Assembly: GCA_051294375.1 (NCBI GenBank)
Contig: CM119269.1
Span: forward strand, 10,351,056 to 10,415,055
Direction of reading: 5' to 3'
Length of the DNA: 64,000 nt
Origin: Paraspadella gotoi
Taxonomy: Eukaryota; Chaetognatha
Under the pieces are notes generated by a model that made no database searches, was not told where the DNA came from, and saw nothing but the letters and a program-made list of their open reading frames with translations. The position numbers and the translations under genes are program-made. Below are positions 1 to 13,500 of the stretch, one piece after another. The number at the start of each line of letters is the position of its first letter. Positions within the stretch are counted from its first letter, which is position 1.

Positions 1-1709
1 ATTAGAACTTGATGCCCACTCCAAATTAAAAAAACTGCTTAAAATATACTGCTTCTGTCATATTAAAAGAGGCTACTGAATTAAGTTAAAACCTTACAAA
101 GCATCCGAAGAATCAATATTTTATACATTTGACAACCTTAAAAATGTTCTAGTTGGGATTGTTTAAAACTTATTTGAATTTGTCCAAGGATAATATGTTA
201 TATCAGTTCAAACAATTAAATAGGCATGTTGATTTTTAAAAAAAAATTTTTTTTGTCTGTTATTTCATACATAATTTTTTAATATCAGTAAAATTTTTGG
301 ATTTTGCAAAAAGTAAGTAAATATAGCAGTCAGTATTTATTAAAAATAAAAGAAGTTATAAAATTATTATAATTGAGAATGATACAACCTGACCAGTAGT
401 ATTAAAAGCATCATGAACAATTAATTAATAATTATGTTTATTATGCTAAAAAAAAATTCAAAGTTAAAATTTTTTTCATATATTTAATTTTTATAAATTA
501 TATTTTCTATTGTCCAAAAATCATCATAATTAAACTTACTATATATTGTATTTTGAAGGCCTCATATTAGGTTAGGTAAGTCCTCTTATAATATAAATTT
601 TTCTTCAATCACTTTTGGCATAGTTATATTTTTTTTAATTTAAATTACCGTTGAAAAAAAATTAAAATAATATTTTAATAAAAAAATTAATTACAAATAA
701 CTATTAAAGATAGATATAATGGTTATGGACTCAAACGAAAGAAAATTGTTCATGGATTATGGATTGATGATGATATTTTCATTTTTTAAAAAAATTTAAA
801 CCCCATTTTTTTAATTTTTTTTATTCTAACTTTATTGATTTATATAGCTAATTTTAATATTTAATTTAATAAAAAAACTTGTCATTAGGAAAAATTTGAT
901 TACCCTTTTTTTGGTGTAGCCCCAAAAAGGTCCGCGAAACGTATCCCGGGACATCTCATTCTTTGTGCACTCCATGCCGATTAAATCGATTGTAAAAAGG
1001 AAAAACCGTGGAAAGTTATGATAACAAAAAAAAGGGATATCGAGCGAGAAGAGAATTTGAAGAGAAGAAGAGAGAAGAGACGACGGGAGAGAGAGAGAAT
1101 GAGAGATGAGGAGATGGAGAGAGAGATAGAGAAGAAAGAGAGGAGAAGAGAGAGAAGAGAGAGAGAGGAGAGAGAGGCGAGATGAAGAGACGAAAAGAGA
1201 AGCGGATCAATTTTTATTAAGACTCAGTGGAAACGTGGGTCGGGGATGGGTTGAGGGAAATGGAGTTGGGAGCCGACAGAAATATTCATTATATCGAATA
1301 GTGGGGACTGCTGGGTTTTTGACCCTCGAGGCAGAGGGAGCGGAGGGCGCAGTGGGAGCAGAGGGGACCCGGTTGTGCTCAATAGCAGTAAATTTTGCCA
1401 TTTTCAATTTCGACAACGACGATGGCGGCGCAGAAAAAGACGAAGACGGTCGAAAAGGCTGATATTTTTAACGAACAAATATTTATTAATTATTTCCTTC
1501 TTTCGATTCCTGTTTCAAAACGGTTTTCCCCGAACGAAGGCGGTTGTTTTGTTTCGTATTTTCTTCTTTAAAAACAGGATATAAGATTCATGGAGTTCGT
1601 CCATTTACAAGAAACAAAAAAACTAGCGATGGCAAAGAGAGAAGAATTTATGCCTCATGAAGGATATTTGAGAAGGAGCGAGGATTTTCTTTTATTTCTT
1701 TTTTATTTT

Positions 1710-1781
<72 letters not shown>

Positions 1782-2524
1782 TCCTTCTTTCCTTCTTTCC
1801 TTCTAAATTTCTCCTGAGAAGCAACATGACCTCCTTTTTTTCGCTTTCCATCCATCGACTTTTCTGCTTCCCACGTTCCCCCTCGACCTCACCTTCTACC
1901 TCACCCACTTCGACCGCAAAAATTCCATTTCCATTCCATTATATTCCGGATATGAACTAAAAAGAAAGAAAAGGAAGTAACCTACCTTCGCCCCGCCCGA
2001 CCGGTGTAAGTCGCCCTCGGTCGAAAGCTACTGCGACTTACTTTCTGCTTTAGAAGTCAAGTTAGCGCTTGGCCAAAAAATTTCTTCAACGTTGTGCGAC
2101 TCATTCGTAACTCATTATTTGTCTACATATTTCATCTTTCATGTTTTCATGGTGTAATATAAAGGAACTTTTGCGACTTTTTAAATTTCCATTTTGTATA
2201 TTCTTCGATTCCCTTTTTTTTTCCATCTGAGACTGAATAAGCATTTTTCTTTTTCCCTATTAGTTCCTTCGTTCTTTATTTTTTTTATTTCCCTTCTCAA
2301 TTTTTGCGCCTTTCCTCCTTGACTTTCCTCCCTCTCCGTTCTACTCTTCCTCTTCCTCCCATTTTTCTTCCTCCTCTTCCTCTTCCCATCTTTCATCTCT
2401 TCTGGCACCTTTCGGCCAAAATGGAAGCTTGACATGCAATCCCAACCTAAGCCCCTTCAAGTTTCAAACTCTTTTTATATTGACAATTTCGGATTGAAAA
2501 GAACCTGACCCAGAACTTTAATTT

Positions 2525-2563
<39 letters not shown>

Positions 2564-3042
2564 CTCTTCTCTCTCTCTCTCTCTCTCTTCTCTCTCCCTC
2601 CTCCCTCACCCCCCGCTCTTTCCAATACACCTCCACTACCCTGTATCGGTTGAGTCATATCAGTTAATTCATAGGGCAAAAACGAACTTATTATCACTGA
2701 TAAAAACAGCTGCCGCAGAAGACGTTAGCGGATAATAACTTTAGATTTAATAAACTTCCCCAAGAGTTAAAGGCGAACAAAAGGAAACTTTTAAAAAGTT
2801 GTCGTATGATACAAATCGTTAGTAATAAAGACCTTAACGCCGGCAAAATGGTTATCTAATGAACTTAAAAAAGTTAGATAGTTTAGTTTATCTTCTCTGT
2901 GCAAGGTTAAGAATAAAAGAAAAATCGATGAATTTTTAATAAACTTTGCAGGTTTAATCGGAAATAAACCCAATAAATTTTAAATAATTAAATAACGTTT
3001 AATCACAGTTAAAACAGTTTAAAAACTTTGTTTTAAATTTAG
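1..3042. other. Upstream/intronic A+T-rich DNA of the spineless-like gene
   Basis: No coding exon could be supported here. The missing bHLH and PAS-A exons of the downstream gene were looked for and not seen, so this stretch is most likely intron. It holds a (CTTT)n array at about 1709-1800, a GA-rich block at about 1040-1200 and a (TC)n block at about 2526-2603. Open frames across these blocks are low-complexity artefacts. Confidence 0.6.
1709..1802. repeat. (CTTT)n microsatellite
   Basis: About 23 near-perfect copies of a CTTT tetranucleotide, with a few TTCC variants at the 3' end. It encodes only Ser/Phe/Leu or Lys/Glu/Arg low-complexity frames and is not coding. Confidence 0.95.
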
Positions 3043-3205
3043 GGGCCGCATCGTCCTCGGCTACGTTGAGCGAGAATTCTCTTCGAAGGGCGGATATGAT
3101 CTCCTGCATCCCGATGACCTCACTTACTACGCCACGGCACACCAAGAATGTTAGTTTCGATTGATCATTCTGGATGAAAAAATATAATATAATATAATAA
3201 TAATA

Positions 3206-3243
<38 letters not shown>

Positions 3244-6200
3244 GTAATAAAGTTGAATAAAAATCGACAAAGTATTTACATTATATTTTTTATTGTATAA
3301 TGGGAAGAGGGATTTTACTATTCTCTTCGGGTAATAAAGGGATCATGTGATATGCATAATGTGACAGGTAATAAAACTATAATTTCTTATCATTCCCGAA
3401 CGATAAGCTCAGGAAAACTAAAGAAAAACAAAAGAAATTAGTTTTTAACTGACACTTTCTGCAACCCGTGCTTCCCTCCAGTGCTAAAAACGGGTTCCTC
3501 CGGCCTGGTCGCCTACCGATGGCAAACAAAAGACTCTCGATGGCAATGGCTTCAAACATCGATGAGGGTCGTCTACAAAAACAACAAACCCGATTACGTC
3601 CTCTGCACGCATCGCCCTCTGACGGAGGACGAAGGGAGGGACCTCTTCGGAAAGAGAGGTGCCTAATTTCTATTGTTTATTATATATTTATTTTTATTCT
3701 CAAGAATTTTAAAATCCCCGTTTTTAATATCAGTTTTAATATCCCTTTCTCAAAACCAGGGACGGAATTCAAACTTCCTTACCCTTTTATCGATCTCGAC
3801 GGGAGCCTCACCCTCTCGGCGGCGACCCACAGCAGCGACGCCAGCGACGACTTCGTCTCCAAAGTGAAGGCCCAGCGATCGAGGAAGAGCAACAACAAGA
3901 CGGCGACTTCCGCCGCGTCGACGACGGCGACGACGTCAGCCGCCACGTCGGCGCCGCCAGCAAAGAAGCACAAGAGCGGAGCCGCGTCGTCGGCGTGTGC
4001 TGCGGCGGCGACGCCCGGCGCCACTATCATCATTCAGCCGCAGGATCAACAGCACGCGATCCTTCTGAAGCCGGAACTGATTTCGCCGGCGCCGACCGGA
4101 GCGGCGCTGTCACCGTCGAACGGTGGGCGTTTATCTATCTATTTATTTTTTTCTGTTTTTTTTTTCTATTTTTTTTTAAATTTTTTTCCCCCGCAAATTT
4201 CTCCAATCGCCCTCTACCAGGTTACGCCTCCCCCAACTCTTCCTTCGCCGTCGTCCAACCCGACGTCAAACCCGAAATGATGTACACCTACGCGACTCCG
4301 GCCTACGCCGCCGCCGCCGCAGCCGCCGGACAGACGGGAGATCTCTACAGCACCAATCACGTCGCCTACAGCGACGTTCTCACCAACCAAATGTATTCTA
4401 CCTTCGCCGCTGCGCAGACGGACCCGGCCGCCGCCGCCGCGGCAGCAGCAGCCGCGGCCGCCGGCTACGATTCTCACAAGGTACCTTACCAGAACTCGTC
4501 GGCGGCGGGTGCCTCGGCGGCGACGGCGGTATACGCCATCGACCCCATCAAACACCCCTATACCCACACCCTTCAGTACCACGCCTCCAACGCCTCTTAT
4601 TCCGATCTCCTCCAGCAGTCGTCGAAAATTCCTTTCGACGCCTCCAGGTTGATAGGGCGGTAGGGGAGGGGGCGGTGTCGAAGAGAGTAAGCGAATTAGC
4701 GCATTTAAATTTAAAAAAAAACTAAAAACTAATCTTTTTTATGTCATGTTATCTTAAAAAATCACTTATTCATGAAAATTTATAGAGATTTATAAAGCGT
4801 TTTATTTGGCCTACAGCATTTTTCCAAATGTTGATGTCGATGTTCACCGATGACATAAATTTGAATTTTCTTTTTAGGTTTTCTCCCAATTCATACTCTT
4901 CACAAGAGGATCTCTCCAAGTACGCTCCCGCTACTTACCCGGCGGGTGAGTTTCATTTTTTTCCCATAGCGGAAAAGTAAAAAAGTCTTCGTGATTTTTT
5001 ACTCCCAACCTCATTTCCTATTTTTTTNNNNNNNNNNTTCCTTTCCTTCCTCCCTTCCCTTCCCTTCTACCCTTCTTCCCTTCTTCCCTTCCCTTCCTCC
5101 ACTCTCCAGCCTACACCGCCACCGGTTACGAACTGATCAGCGGCGGCTCCGCCGCGGCCGCCCTCAGCGCCGCCGCCGCCGCCGCCGTGGCGTCCGGCGA
5201 GTCTTCCGTCCTCGTGACGCCGTCTTCCGTCCAAATCCCCGCTTCCATGGCGCCGTTTTCGGCGTTTCTTCGGCCACCGGCGTCGTTGTCGTCGTCGCCT
5301 AAACTCGAAGAGGGCGTGGAGCCAGCGCCGAACGTGATCGTGCAACAGATCGCTCCCGGCGACGTTATTCGCGTGGAGGGCGTGCCCGGGGTCGCCGGGG
5401 TCGTTTCCGCCACGCCGCCGGAAATCGTTCACCAGGAGGCGATCGAATCTCACCACGTCTACGGCTCCGTGATCCACGGGAACGCGGGCGTCGTCGCCCC
5501 GGCGGGTTCCATCGGCGCTGCTCTTCCGGCGCTTCACGACGCCGGCGCTCCTAACGGCGTCGTCACGCCCACATCTTGCATGACTCCGACTCGCGGCGCC
5601 ATGCCCATGTCCTCCTACTTGCCGGCGGTCAGTGCGGCGTCTAACGACGACGCCGGGGGAACGATGACGCCGGCTGCGTCCTGTGGCAGCGACGCCGCTT
5701 CGCCACATCACAACTATTCGCCGCTTAAGTTGTCGCCGCAAGAGGGCGCCACGGTTGCGCTGACGACCGTAGCGTCCATGGCGTCAGCGTCAATGGCGCC
5801 GGCGACACAATACGACGCTGGCGCAGCGGCTTTCGTCATCTCGGACGGCGTCATCAAGGCGGCGCCGACCTCCGTTATTCAGCAAACGGGGCATTTGCAG
5901 CAGCATCACCAGCATCATCATCAACAGCAGCATCAGCCTCAAGATATGCACCATCAACACATGCAGCACTTTCACGGGGACAGCATACAAGTTCCTGTAG
6001 TCAAAACGTCTGCTTGGGCAAGATCCTCTCCCACCACTTATGAAAGTAAAATTTTAATAGTAAAATTCTAAAGATTATTACCTAATAATAATAATAATAA
6101 TAAGTTAAATTGGATTTGGTTAATCTACTTCTCGCACCCGTTACAAACCACGATTTCCCAACTAGGTCCCGAACACTGGACGCATCAACAGACACAAGAG

Positions 6201-7108
6201 ATGGTTGTTGCTCAGAGCTTACACTATCAACATCAACAGCAGCAGCAGCAGCAGCAGATGCAGCAGTTTGTCAATAATTCGTCGCCGCGCGCCGCCGCCA
6301 CGGCCAACGACGTTGCTTCCGAGGTGAGATTAATTTACGGTAAAATATTTGAAGAAACACAAGTTCATTTTTTAGAGGAAATAAAGCGAAAAATGTATTT
6401 GAAATACGTACAACTTTAAATACGCGCCGCACTCAATAATTTATTTCTTTTTTTTTTCGTCGCACGAAGCATAAAGCGATGGTTTGATATAAAAAACTAA
6501 ACAACAATTAAGTTAAAAAAAAAAAAAAAACTACTTTCTACCCAGACCACCGCTTTCTAATTTACTTCTACTAACTGCATTTATTTATAAAAAAAGAAGA
6601 TTCACTCTTCACACAGATTCACATTTACTCACTTCGAACTTCCTCTCTCTCTCCTCCCTGGCCGACTGCCTCTCCCCCTCCTTTCGCACCGGACGCCTCA
6701 CCTCCACTCCCCTCTGCACTTCCCCCATCTCCCTACCCCCCCTACCCGCCCCCGTCGCGCCATGCCCACAACTGTCTCCTTCGCCCCCGGCAGCGAAACT
6801 TTTACTTCGCTTCCTTCCAGGCGTCAACGATTCCGGTTTCGACCACCGGCGGCGCTGAGGGCGAATCGCTCGACCTCAAGTGTCACGTTGCCGCGGTGAG
6901 AACGATGAGGGGTTGCGGTGTTACGTTGTGTTTGTTTTTTTCTCATTCGACTTTTCACGCTTCCGTTTTCCTCCGCTAGATGTCGCAAGCTCTGCCATCG
7001 GCGTCGCACCCAGCCTCGATTCCATCCACTCCCGCCTCCGTCACCGTCGTTGACTCCAATCCGCTCCTCTCCTTCTCCGAAGTGACGCATACGTTGCTTA
7101 CCGAATGA
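3043..7108 (+). CDS. ss: Spineless / aryl hydrocarbon receptor homologue (bHLH-PAS transcription factor), 5' partial
   Basis: Nine exons are seen: 3043-3149, 3482-3658, 3760-4122, 4221-4647, 4878-4945, 5110-6045, 6166-6323, 6821-6895 and 6980-7108 (TGA). Every junction has AG/GT borders and matching phase, giving about 813 codons. The first two exons encode the end of PAS-B: GRIVLGY, then AHQE joined to LLKTGSSGLVAYRWQTKD, WQWLQTS and YKNNKPDYVLCTHRPL. This is the characteristic run of AhR/Spineless. The rest is a long low-complexity activation region with poly-Ala, Ser/Thr and His/Gln tracts (His/Gln about 5885-5965, Gln about 6230-6265). The family binds DNA as a heterodimer with ARNT/Tango; insect Spineless patterns antenna, leg and eye. 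The bHLH and PAS-A exons are missing because they lie outside the window. Dysfusion or another PAS protein is less likely given the PAS-B wording. A 10-N gap (5028-5037) falls in an intron. Confidence 0.9.
3190..3249. repeat. (TAA)n microsatellite in spineless-like intron
   Basis: A run of ATA/AAT trinucleotides in the intron between the two PAS-B exons, shortly after the donor at 3150. Confidence 0.9.
5028..5037. other. Assembly gap, 10 N
   Basis: Ten N in a T-rich intron of the spineless-like gene, just upstream of the exon at 5110. It does not interrupt coding sequence. Confidence 0.99.
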
Positions 7109-8310
7109 CGCGTCGCGACGTCGGTCTACGAAACTTACCAAAAATAAAGCGGAGTCGGGCATCCCATTTAATTTACGAATAAACAAATGAACAAAGGGAA
7201 AAACGATCGGAAAACCGGAATTGACTACAAGCCTGGAATAATGTAGAGGACAAAAACAAACATCGTTAACAACCGTGCCATCATTTTATATAGTTATCAG
7301 ATATATATAACTTACAGTTTATATGTATATTCATCATTATTTCACCCCACGCACACTTAAGTAGGCCTGTGTTACTGTTTTTTTTTTCATTTCCGCATCG
7401 CTACGGTCCTGTACTTTAGAATTCCAGAAACGCACTCCCAAAGACTTTCTCGTCCAGTTTGTTTTCTTTTTATTTAGTTTTGATGTGTATTTTTTTCTCG
7501 TCTCACTTATGTTAACGGATTTAATACATTTTAATTCATTAATTCATCACGTGATATCGTTAATAACATTAATCGCGGAGCACTCGTTTTCGGAATTTAT
7601 TTAAAAAAGCAAATTTTCGACAATTTCCGGACTTTTTGCAACTAATTTAATTATTAATTTTTTGTTTTTAATTATTTTTTTCCCTTATTTTTCTTGAAAG
7701 CTTTATTTTGATTAGTTTCTTTGATTCTATGTACAATTTTTCTCACATAGAAACTCTTCAGTAGAAAATTAAAAAAAATAAGTATCATTTGAACAATCAT
7801 TCCACTCTTATCTTGGGCGGATAGGCCGGAAAATTGTTTAAATGTTTTTTATACTCTAAAAAGAACTCTTTTCCCGGTCAATTTTGTACGGGTTCCTTAT
7901 AATCCATTTCATTAAACTTTAAAACCAACTTTAAAAACCTTGATTAAATATCAATTTAATTTGAAGAGAAAAATCTACAATAACAACGTAGAAATGAAGG
8001 AAAATAATTTTAATTTTCTCTAAGTACTTTTACTTCGAGTCGATTCGAAACCCTTAACTTCATTTTTTTGTAAGTGTATTTATTTTTCCTGCATGTTTTT
8101 TCTATACGAATAATAAATGCCATAACAGTATGCGTAATCAAAATGTGTCTTTACTTTACTAGTAATAAGATTTAGGTGTAGAAAAAGTATTTTGTAAGAT
8201 CCATAATCCAAAAACAGTATAACAAAAGTACAAGTTCGCTGAATAGTGCAATTTTCAAATTTTCAAATTTCTAATTTTGTGTATAGAATTTCGATTTCGT
8301 TGCTTTTGGA

Positions 8311-8393
8311 AATTAGGAAGAAAAACTATTTTGATTTGTTTTAAAAAATTTGTCTTGTTAAAAAACAAATCAGAATTGTTTTTCTTCCTAATT
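8311..8393. repeat. Imperfect inverted repeat (hairpin, ~32-bp arms)
   Basis: The left arm begins AATTAGGAAGAAAAAC and the right arm ends with its reverse complement. About 30 of 32 positions pair around an 18-base loop. It could be a small MITE or a transcribed hairpin. Confidence 0.75.
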
Positions 8394-9484
8394 GTTAATT
8401 TTAAAACTTTACTATTTTACTTCTGTTTCAGTATAAATTTTTTTTAAAATAGAAAAAAAAATCAACATTAATTGCAACGTGCACATTCTTGTCTCCGGTG
8501 ACATTTTTTTAGGAAAAAAAATCAAACTGTTAAATGTTGCGCTCGATCATTTGCTACTTAACCCCGTCATATAACATATATTACTTATTAGTCATATGCG
8601 TTTTGACTCCCGTCGTTTCTGAGTGTATGACCTCTGCAAACATTTGTTGTTCGTTGCTATTTTTGAGAGCCCCAATTTATTTTCTTTACAGTGAACTTAA
8701 TTTTAATTTAAATATTTAATTTTAATTTTAATCTTTAATCCTAATCACTAACCCTTATTCCTAATCCTAACCCTAATCTCAATATTTTCAATGATTTTTC
8801 CCGATTTAAAAGTATCTCCCTGGGTGTTCTGTTTTTGATTTTTGTCCTCAATCAATTTTGTCGCATTTGAGTAAAAACGCTCATAAATCCTTGTCCCCCA
8901 ACCCTAAACCTTTACTGCATAACCCTAATTCTTAACCTAATCATAAACCAAATCCTTAACATACTCTTTAACCATAACCTATATTTCCAATTTTTAAGCA
9001 AATCTTAATGTACAAAAATTCGGCGTGAATTTAGGCTGAAATGGGGCGCTGTTGGAAAATATGGCCACAACAACCAAATTATCAAATTCGCCTCAAAACA
9101 ACAACAACAAAAAAAGAACAACAACATATATATAAACAGAAGAAAGCTTTATAAAAAAAGGAAAACAAAGTTATTTGAAATCTAGCAGATCCGAATTCCT
9201 TATAATTGATAATGGCCATAATCGTTTTGCAGCAATTTTTTTTTCTCTTGCTCTCTGCTTATTTAATTTTAGGCTCGCCTCGAGCGGAGCTGTTGGACTC
9301 AAATTTTTGAAGAACCACTGAAACTGTCGACTTGTTTAATAAAACAGGTTTATACTCTAATTTTAATTGATTTTCATTGCGTATTAATTTATATTAAATC
9401 TTTTTATGCAGATCACGTGATATTATTATAAAAGTTAACATTCTAAAAGTTACTTTTCGGTCGGTCCTTCTGTCTCTTTGTACA

Positions 9485-9519
9485 TTGGTCACTGGTCACT
9501 GGTCACTGGTCACTGGTCA
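9485..9519. repeat. Tandem repeat, 7-bp unit
   Basis: Four to five exact copies of the heptamer CACTGGT in a row. No gene lies nearby. Confidence 0.9.
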
Positions 9520-10510
9520 GTTCCACCTAGGTTTTAAAAGCTTAAAACTCAGGTATTTCGTGTCAAATAAGTACATATTTGGTTGAAAGGTAAGGTACCA
9601 TTAGACATTTGATGTGCAATTTACTAAATAGGAATCAAACAGAGATCTAATAAACAATAATATATTTCTTGTGCTTATGTTTTATACTTATGTAATCATG
9701 TGATCATTCAAATATATATTAAATATTATAATAAAGTCACAACGGCGCAACCTTTGAAAAATGAACATTCCAATTCTTGTTCTTGTTAATTATTCGTTCT
9801 GTCGCTTTGTAGAGGGGAGAGCGTTGCTAATTAAATAAAAAAATCTCTCTTTCTTTCTCTTTATCTCTATTTCTTTTTCTTTATTTTTCTTTCTTTATTA
9901 AAAATAAAAAATATTTTTATATGGTTTTTTAACCTTAATACTTTCCTGTTGTCAATGGATCGGGATAAGAGGAATTTGTTTTGCTGTACGCACAAAGTTT
10001 GAGTTATACATATTCTCTCATTTATATTGGGTATTATCTTCTCGATTTATGCCATAAATTATGGCAGTAATAAAAAACATCAAAAATTAAATAAGCCAAA
10101 TCGAACACAAGCTTTTATATAAAAATTGAACGAAAAACCGAAACATAAGAATAAAAAAAAATATCTCTTTTTTGATATTGAATTTTGTGCAAAATATTAA
10201 TAAAGAAAAAATGCGCGAAGACAAACTATTAAGTAAACTTACTAAATAAATTATTATAGAAGAGGTATACACCCCCCAATGTAAATCAATTAAAATTATT
10301 CATTCATATAATTAATGAGCGAAAACTCACTATGGATTTACACTGATTAATAAACTTATAATAAAACAGCATCTAAATCTCCGGCTCACAGGGGTCCTTA
10401 AAACCAGGCCCTTGGCCTTGATTGATTAACGATGTTTGATTGTGTCCACTGATAGTTTACGCTTTTATTTGCGTTTTTCATTTAAGGATTTACAAACTTG
10501 GCTATCAAAC

Positions 10511-13500
10511 ATGGAGGTCGGATTCGGCATCGTCGATTACGTGATATTCAGCGGGACTTTGGTCGCATCAATGTTAATAGGTGGGACGACAAGAGGTGTA
10601 AGTTTAAACAATATTTTTTTTATGATATTATACATTAATCAAAAAGTAGGAAAAAAAATATCGGTCAGTCGAACAGACTCGCAGCTCAGTGAGATAAGAG
10701 AAATATTTAGATTGGATTTTTTAATTTTATTTATGTAGTAACAATATATTTGCCTACAATAAGAAAAAAATTCAATGACAATACGTACAACAACAAAATG
10801 CACAAGGATGTCCTTTAATATATTTATTTATTTATTTATTTATTTATTTATCGTTTGAGGCGTTTACCACGCTTACGTTCATCGCCACGGCGACGCCAAC
10901 GACTACCTGTTGGCGGGCGGCGACCAGTCGGCGATCCCGGTGGCGCTATCTCTCACCGCCACGCTGATTTCCGCCGTGACTACGCTCGGCTTTCCCGCTG
11001 AGGTGAAGCCGTGGGGTAGGGGGAGGGGAAGTTTAGGCAAGAAATGGTAGAGGGAGACAAGGATAATGATCAGGATATCATTTAGAAACTAATCATCAAT
11101 CAACACTCTGAACCTACCCGTTTTTGTTTTGTAGTTTTATCAATTTTATATGAAACGAATATCCGAAGCGACCGACCGAAGTGTTTTCTTCTAAAAATTT
11201 GTTTAAAGCTGTTCAAACTGATTAAGCCACGTCCTTAAAGGTCTTCCTGAAGGGCATGACGGTTGCCGGTTACGCCGGGGGGTCTCTCATCGGAGTCGTC
11301 GTCGCCGCCCTCTTCACCGTCCCCGTTTTCTTTCCCCTAAAATTCACTTCCATTTATTCTTATCTCGAGACGAGATTTCAAAGTCCCATCGTCAAGAAAA
11401 TCGCCGTCTTCAGCTTTTTTGTTCAGGTCCGTACGTTTCTGAATGACAGAGGCAATTTTTACCGGATGACGCTAAATGAGATGATGTGGCGAATCCTAAA
11501 TTTTCCTCCCGTATAACTTGTCCATTGGCTTGGACACCTAATTCATCGTTCACCGACCGTAGTTTCCGGGTTCAATCCCCTCACGGTTTACGCTGATTAA
11601 AGTGTTGACATAAACAAGCCATTAACAGCAAGCAGATCCAAAACCCTGGGCGCCCACTCTCCGGAGATGATTCAACCCTGGGTGTCACAAATGTTTCCCC
11701 GTTGCCGTAATAAAGTAGTGTTTTGTACAGTCTTGTGCAAAAAAAAAAAAAAAAAAAAAAAAGAAAAAGAAAATAAAAAAGAATACCCCACACAGTATTT
11801 TTTGCAGAAGATTGTATTACAGAACGATTAAACGTTGCGGCAAAGAACTCTATTGTCCCTTCTATCTCTCGCTCTTTTTTTCCCCTTCTATTCCTTTATA
11901 CTTTGCACTTTTCCCCACTCCTGTCTACGCACCCACTTTTTACTACTCCCCCCACCTGATCTCTTCCTCCCCATTTCCCCATTCACCCCTCTCCCACTTC
12001 TTTACCCAAGATGCATTTCTACATGGGCGTCTGCCTCTTCGGCCCAGCGGCGGCGCTCAACTCGGTCACGCCCATTCCCTCCTCCCTCGCGATCCTCATG
12101 TGTGGCGTCGTCTGTACGGCCTACACGTCCATCGGCGGGATGCGGTCCGTGCTGTGGACGGACACGTTTCAGTCGGCGACGATGTTCGCGGGGCTTATCG
12201 CGGTGCTGGCGATGGGGGGCCGCGCCTTTGATGGATTCGGCAACATCGTCAAGGCCAACGTGGTGGCAAGGAGACTGGAGGTGCTGCAATTGATACAATT
12301 TAATAGTTCTTGTCAGAAAAATAACTTATAAATTCTTTTTTAATAGCTTTCACAGGAAATTAAATATAAAAAAATTGGCCTCAAATTAAACAGATTATAT
12401 CTAATATAAAAATAATCCGGCATATCTATCAAAATTAGTATCATGACACCTAATGACCAAAAGTAATTTAATAACAGGTCCCTCATAAGTTCTGGTCGTT
12501 CGACCCGACAATACGCCACACTCTCTTTTCCACGCTCCTCGGAAGTTCCTTCATTTGGATGATGAGTATTGGATCGTCTCAATCCATTACTCAGAGAATA
12601 CTCTGCCTGAAAAATCCGAGAAAGGCCATTCTAACGGTAAAATTATCTTTTTTAAATAGTATTATTATGGATGGTCTTTATGTGTAAATCCGTTCTGTTT
12701 TACTGTGTTTGTAGATTATAAGACAGTTTAATTATTTGCAACAACAATTTATTATTAAAAGACGAACATGTTTCGGCTCGAATTCGAGCCTTCATCAGGT
12801 CTTTATAAAACTTTCGCAAAATTGTTACATACCTTTTGAGTTTTGTTTTTTAGCTCCGGTTGAAGCGACCTCTATTCTTGGTATGCCGCTTTTACACAAC
12901 AAAAGAACAGTTTTTATGATTGTTTCTCAGTTACTCAATATTGTTTTTGTTTTTATTTTTTACTATTAATAATACAATTTTTAACCCTATACTAAGATCG
13001 TTAACCAAATCAAAAAGAATAAGATAAAAAAAAAAGAAAGTGACAAAAAAACCCCTCAGTCCTCGGCCAAATAACTTGTAACTTTCTCCCAAAGACCTGT
13101 GCGGCCGCACCCATGTACGCCTTCTTCATGGTGATCGGGATGCTCTGTGGACTCGTCCTCTGCATTTCCTTCATTTTCTGCGATCCGCTTAAGACGGGTG
13201 TCCTCTCCAACCAAAACCAACTGCTTCCTTTCTTGGTGGCGCAATCATTTGGAAGCGTTCCCGGTCTCGCGGGTAAGGGGCTGTTAGAATTTTATTTGTA
13301 GTTCATTAATTGATTAATTAATTAATTGATTCTGAGTCCTTAGGTCCGTTGGTCTTGCTGGGGCGCAGTTGTTCTTCTTTCTTCTTGGGAGGCCGTTGAT
13401 CTGCCCCCAGAAGCCTTGTTACACTCCTTTTTATAGAAAAACTTTGCCTGCCCCTTCCTCTCTTAGATCGACGTATGTGCTGGGCAGGAAAACACTAAAC

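Larger units (their letters stand above)
7109..10510. other. 3' UTR of spineless-like gene and intergenic DNA
   Basis: No coding region is supported. AATAAA-type signals occur soon after the stop (about 7143 and 7175) and at about 8107, so the 3' UTR may be short or about 1 kb. The stretch also holds an 83-bp hairpin (8311-8393), degenerate telomere-like CCTAA/CCCTAA words (about 8735-8785 and 8900-8995) and a 7-bp tandem repeat (9485-9519). Confidence 0.6.

Noticed and set aside
1375-1584. The Arg/Lys-rich frame as a basic bHLH exon of the spineless-like gene
   Set aside because: It has no helix-loop-helix pattern and no phase-compatible donor leading to the PAS-B exon; the basic residues come from GA/CGA-rich DNA.
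1590-1908. Open frames across the (CTTT)n array
   Set aside because: They consist of repeated Ser/Phe/Leu or Lys/Glu/Arg residues and are a product of the microsatellite.
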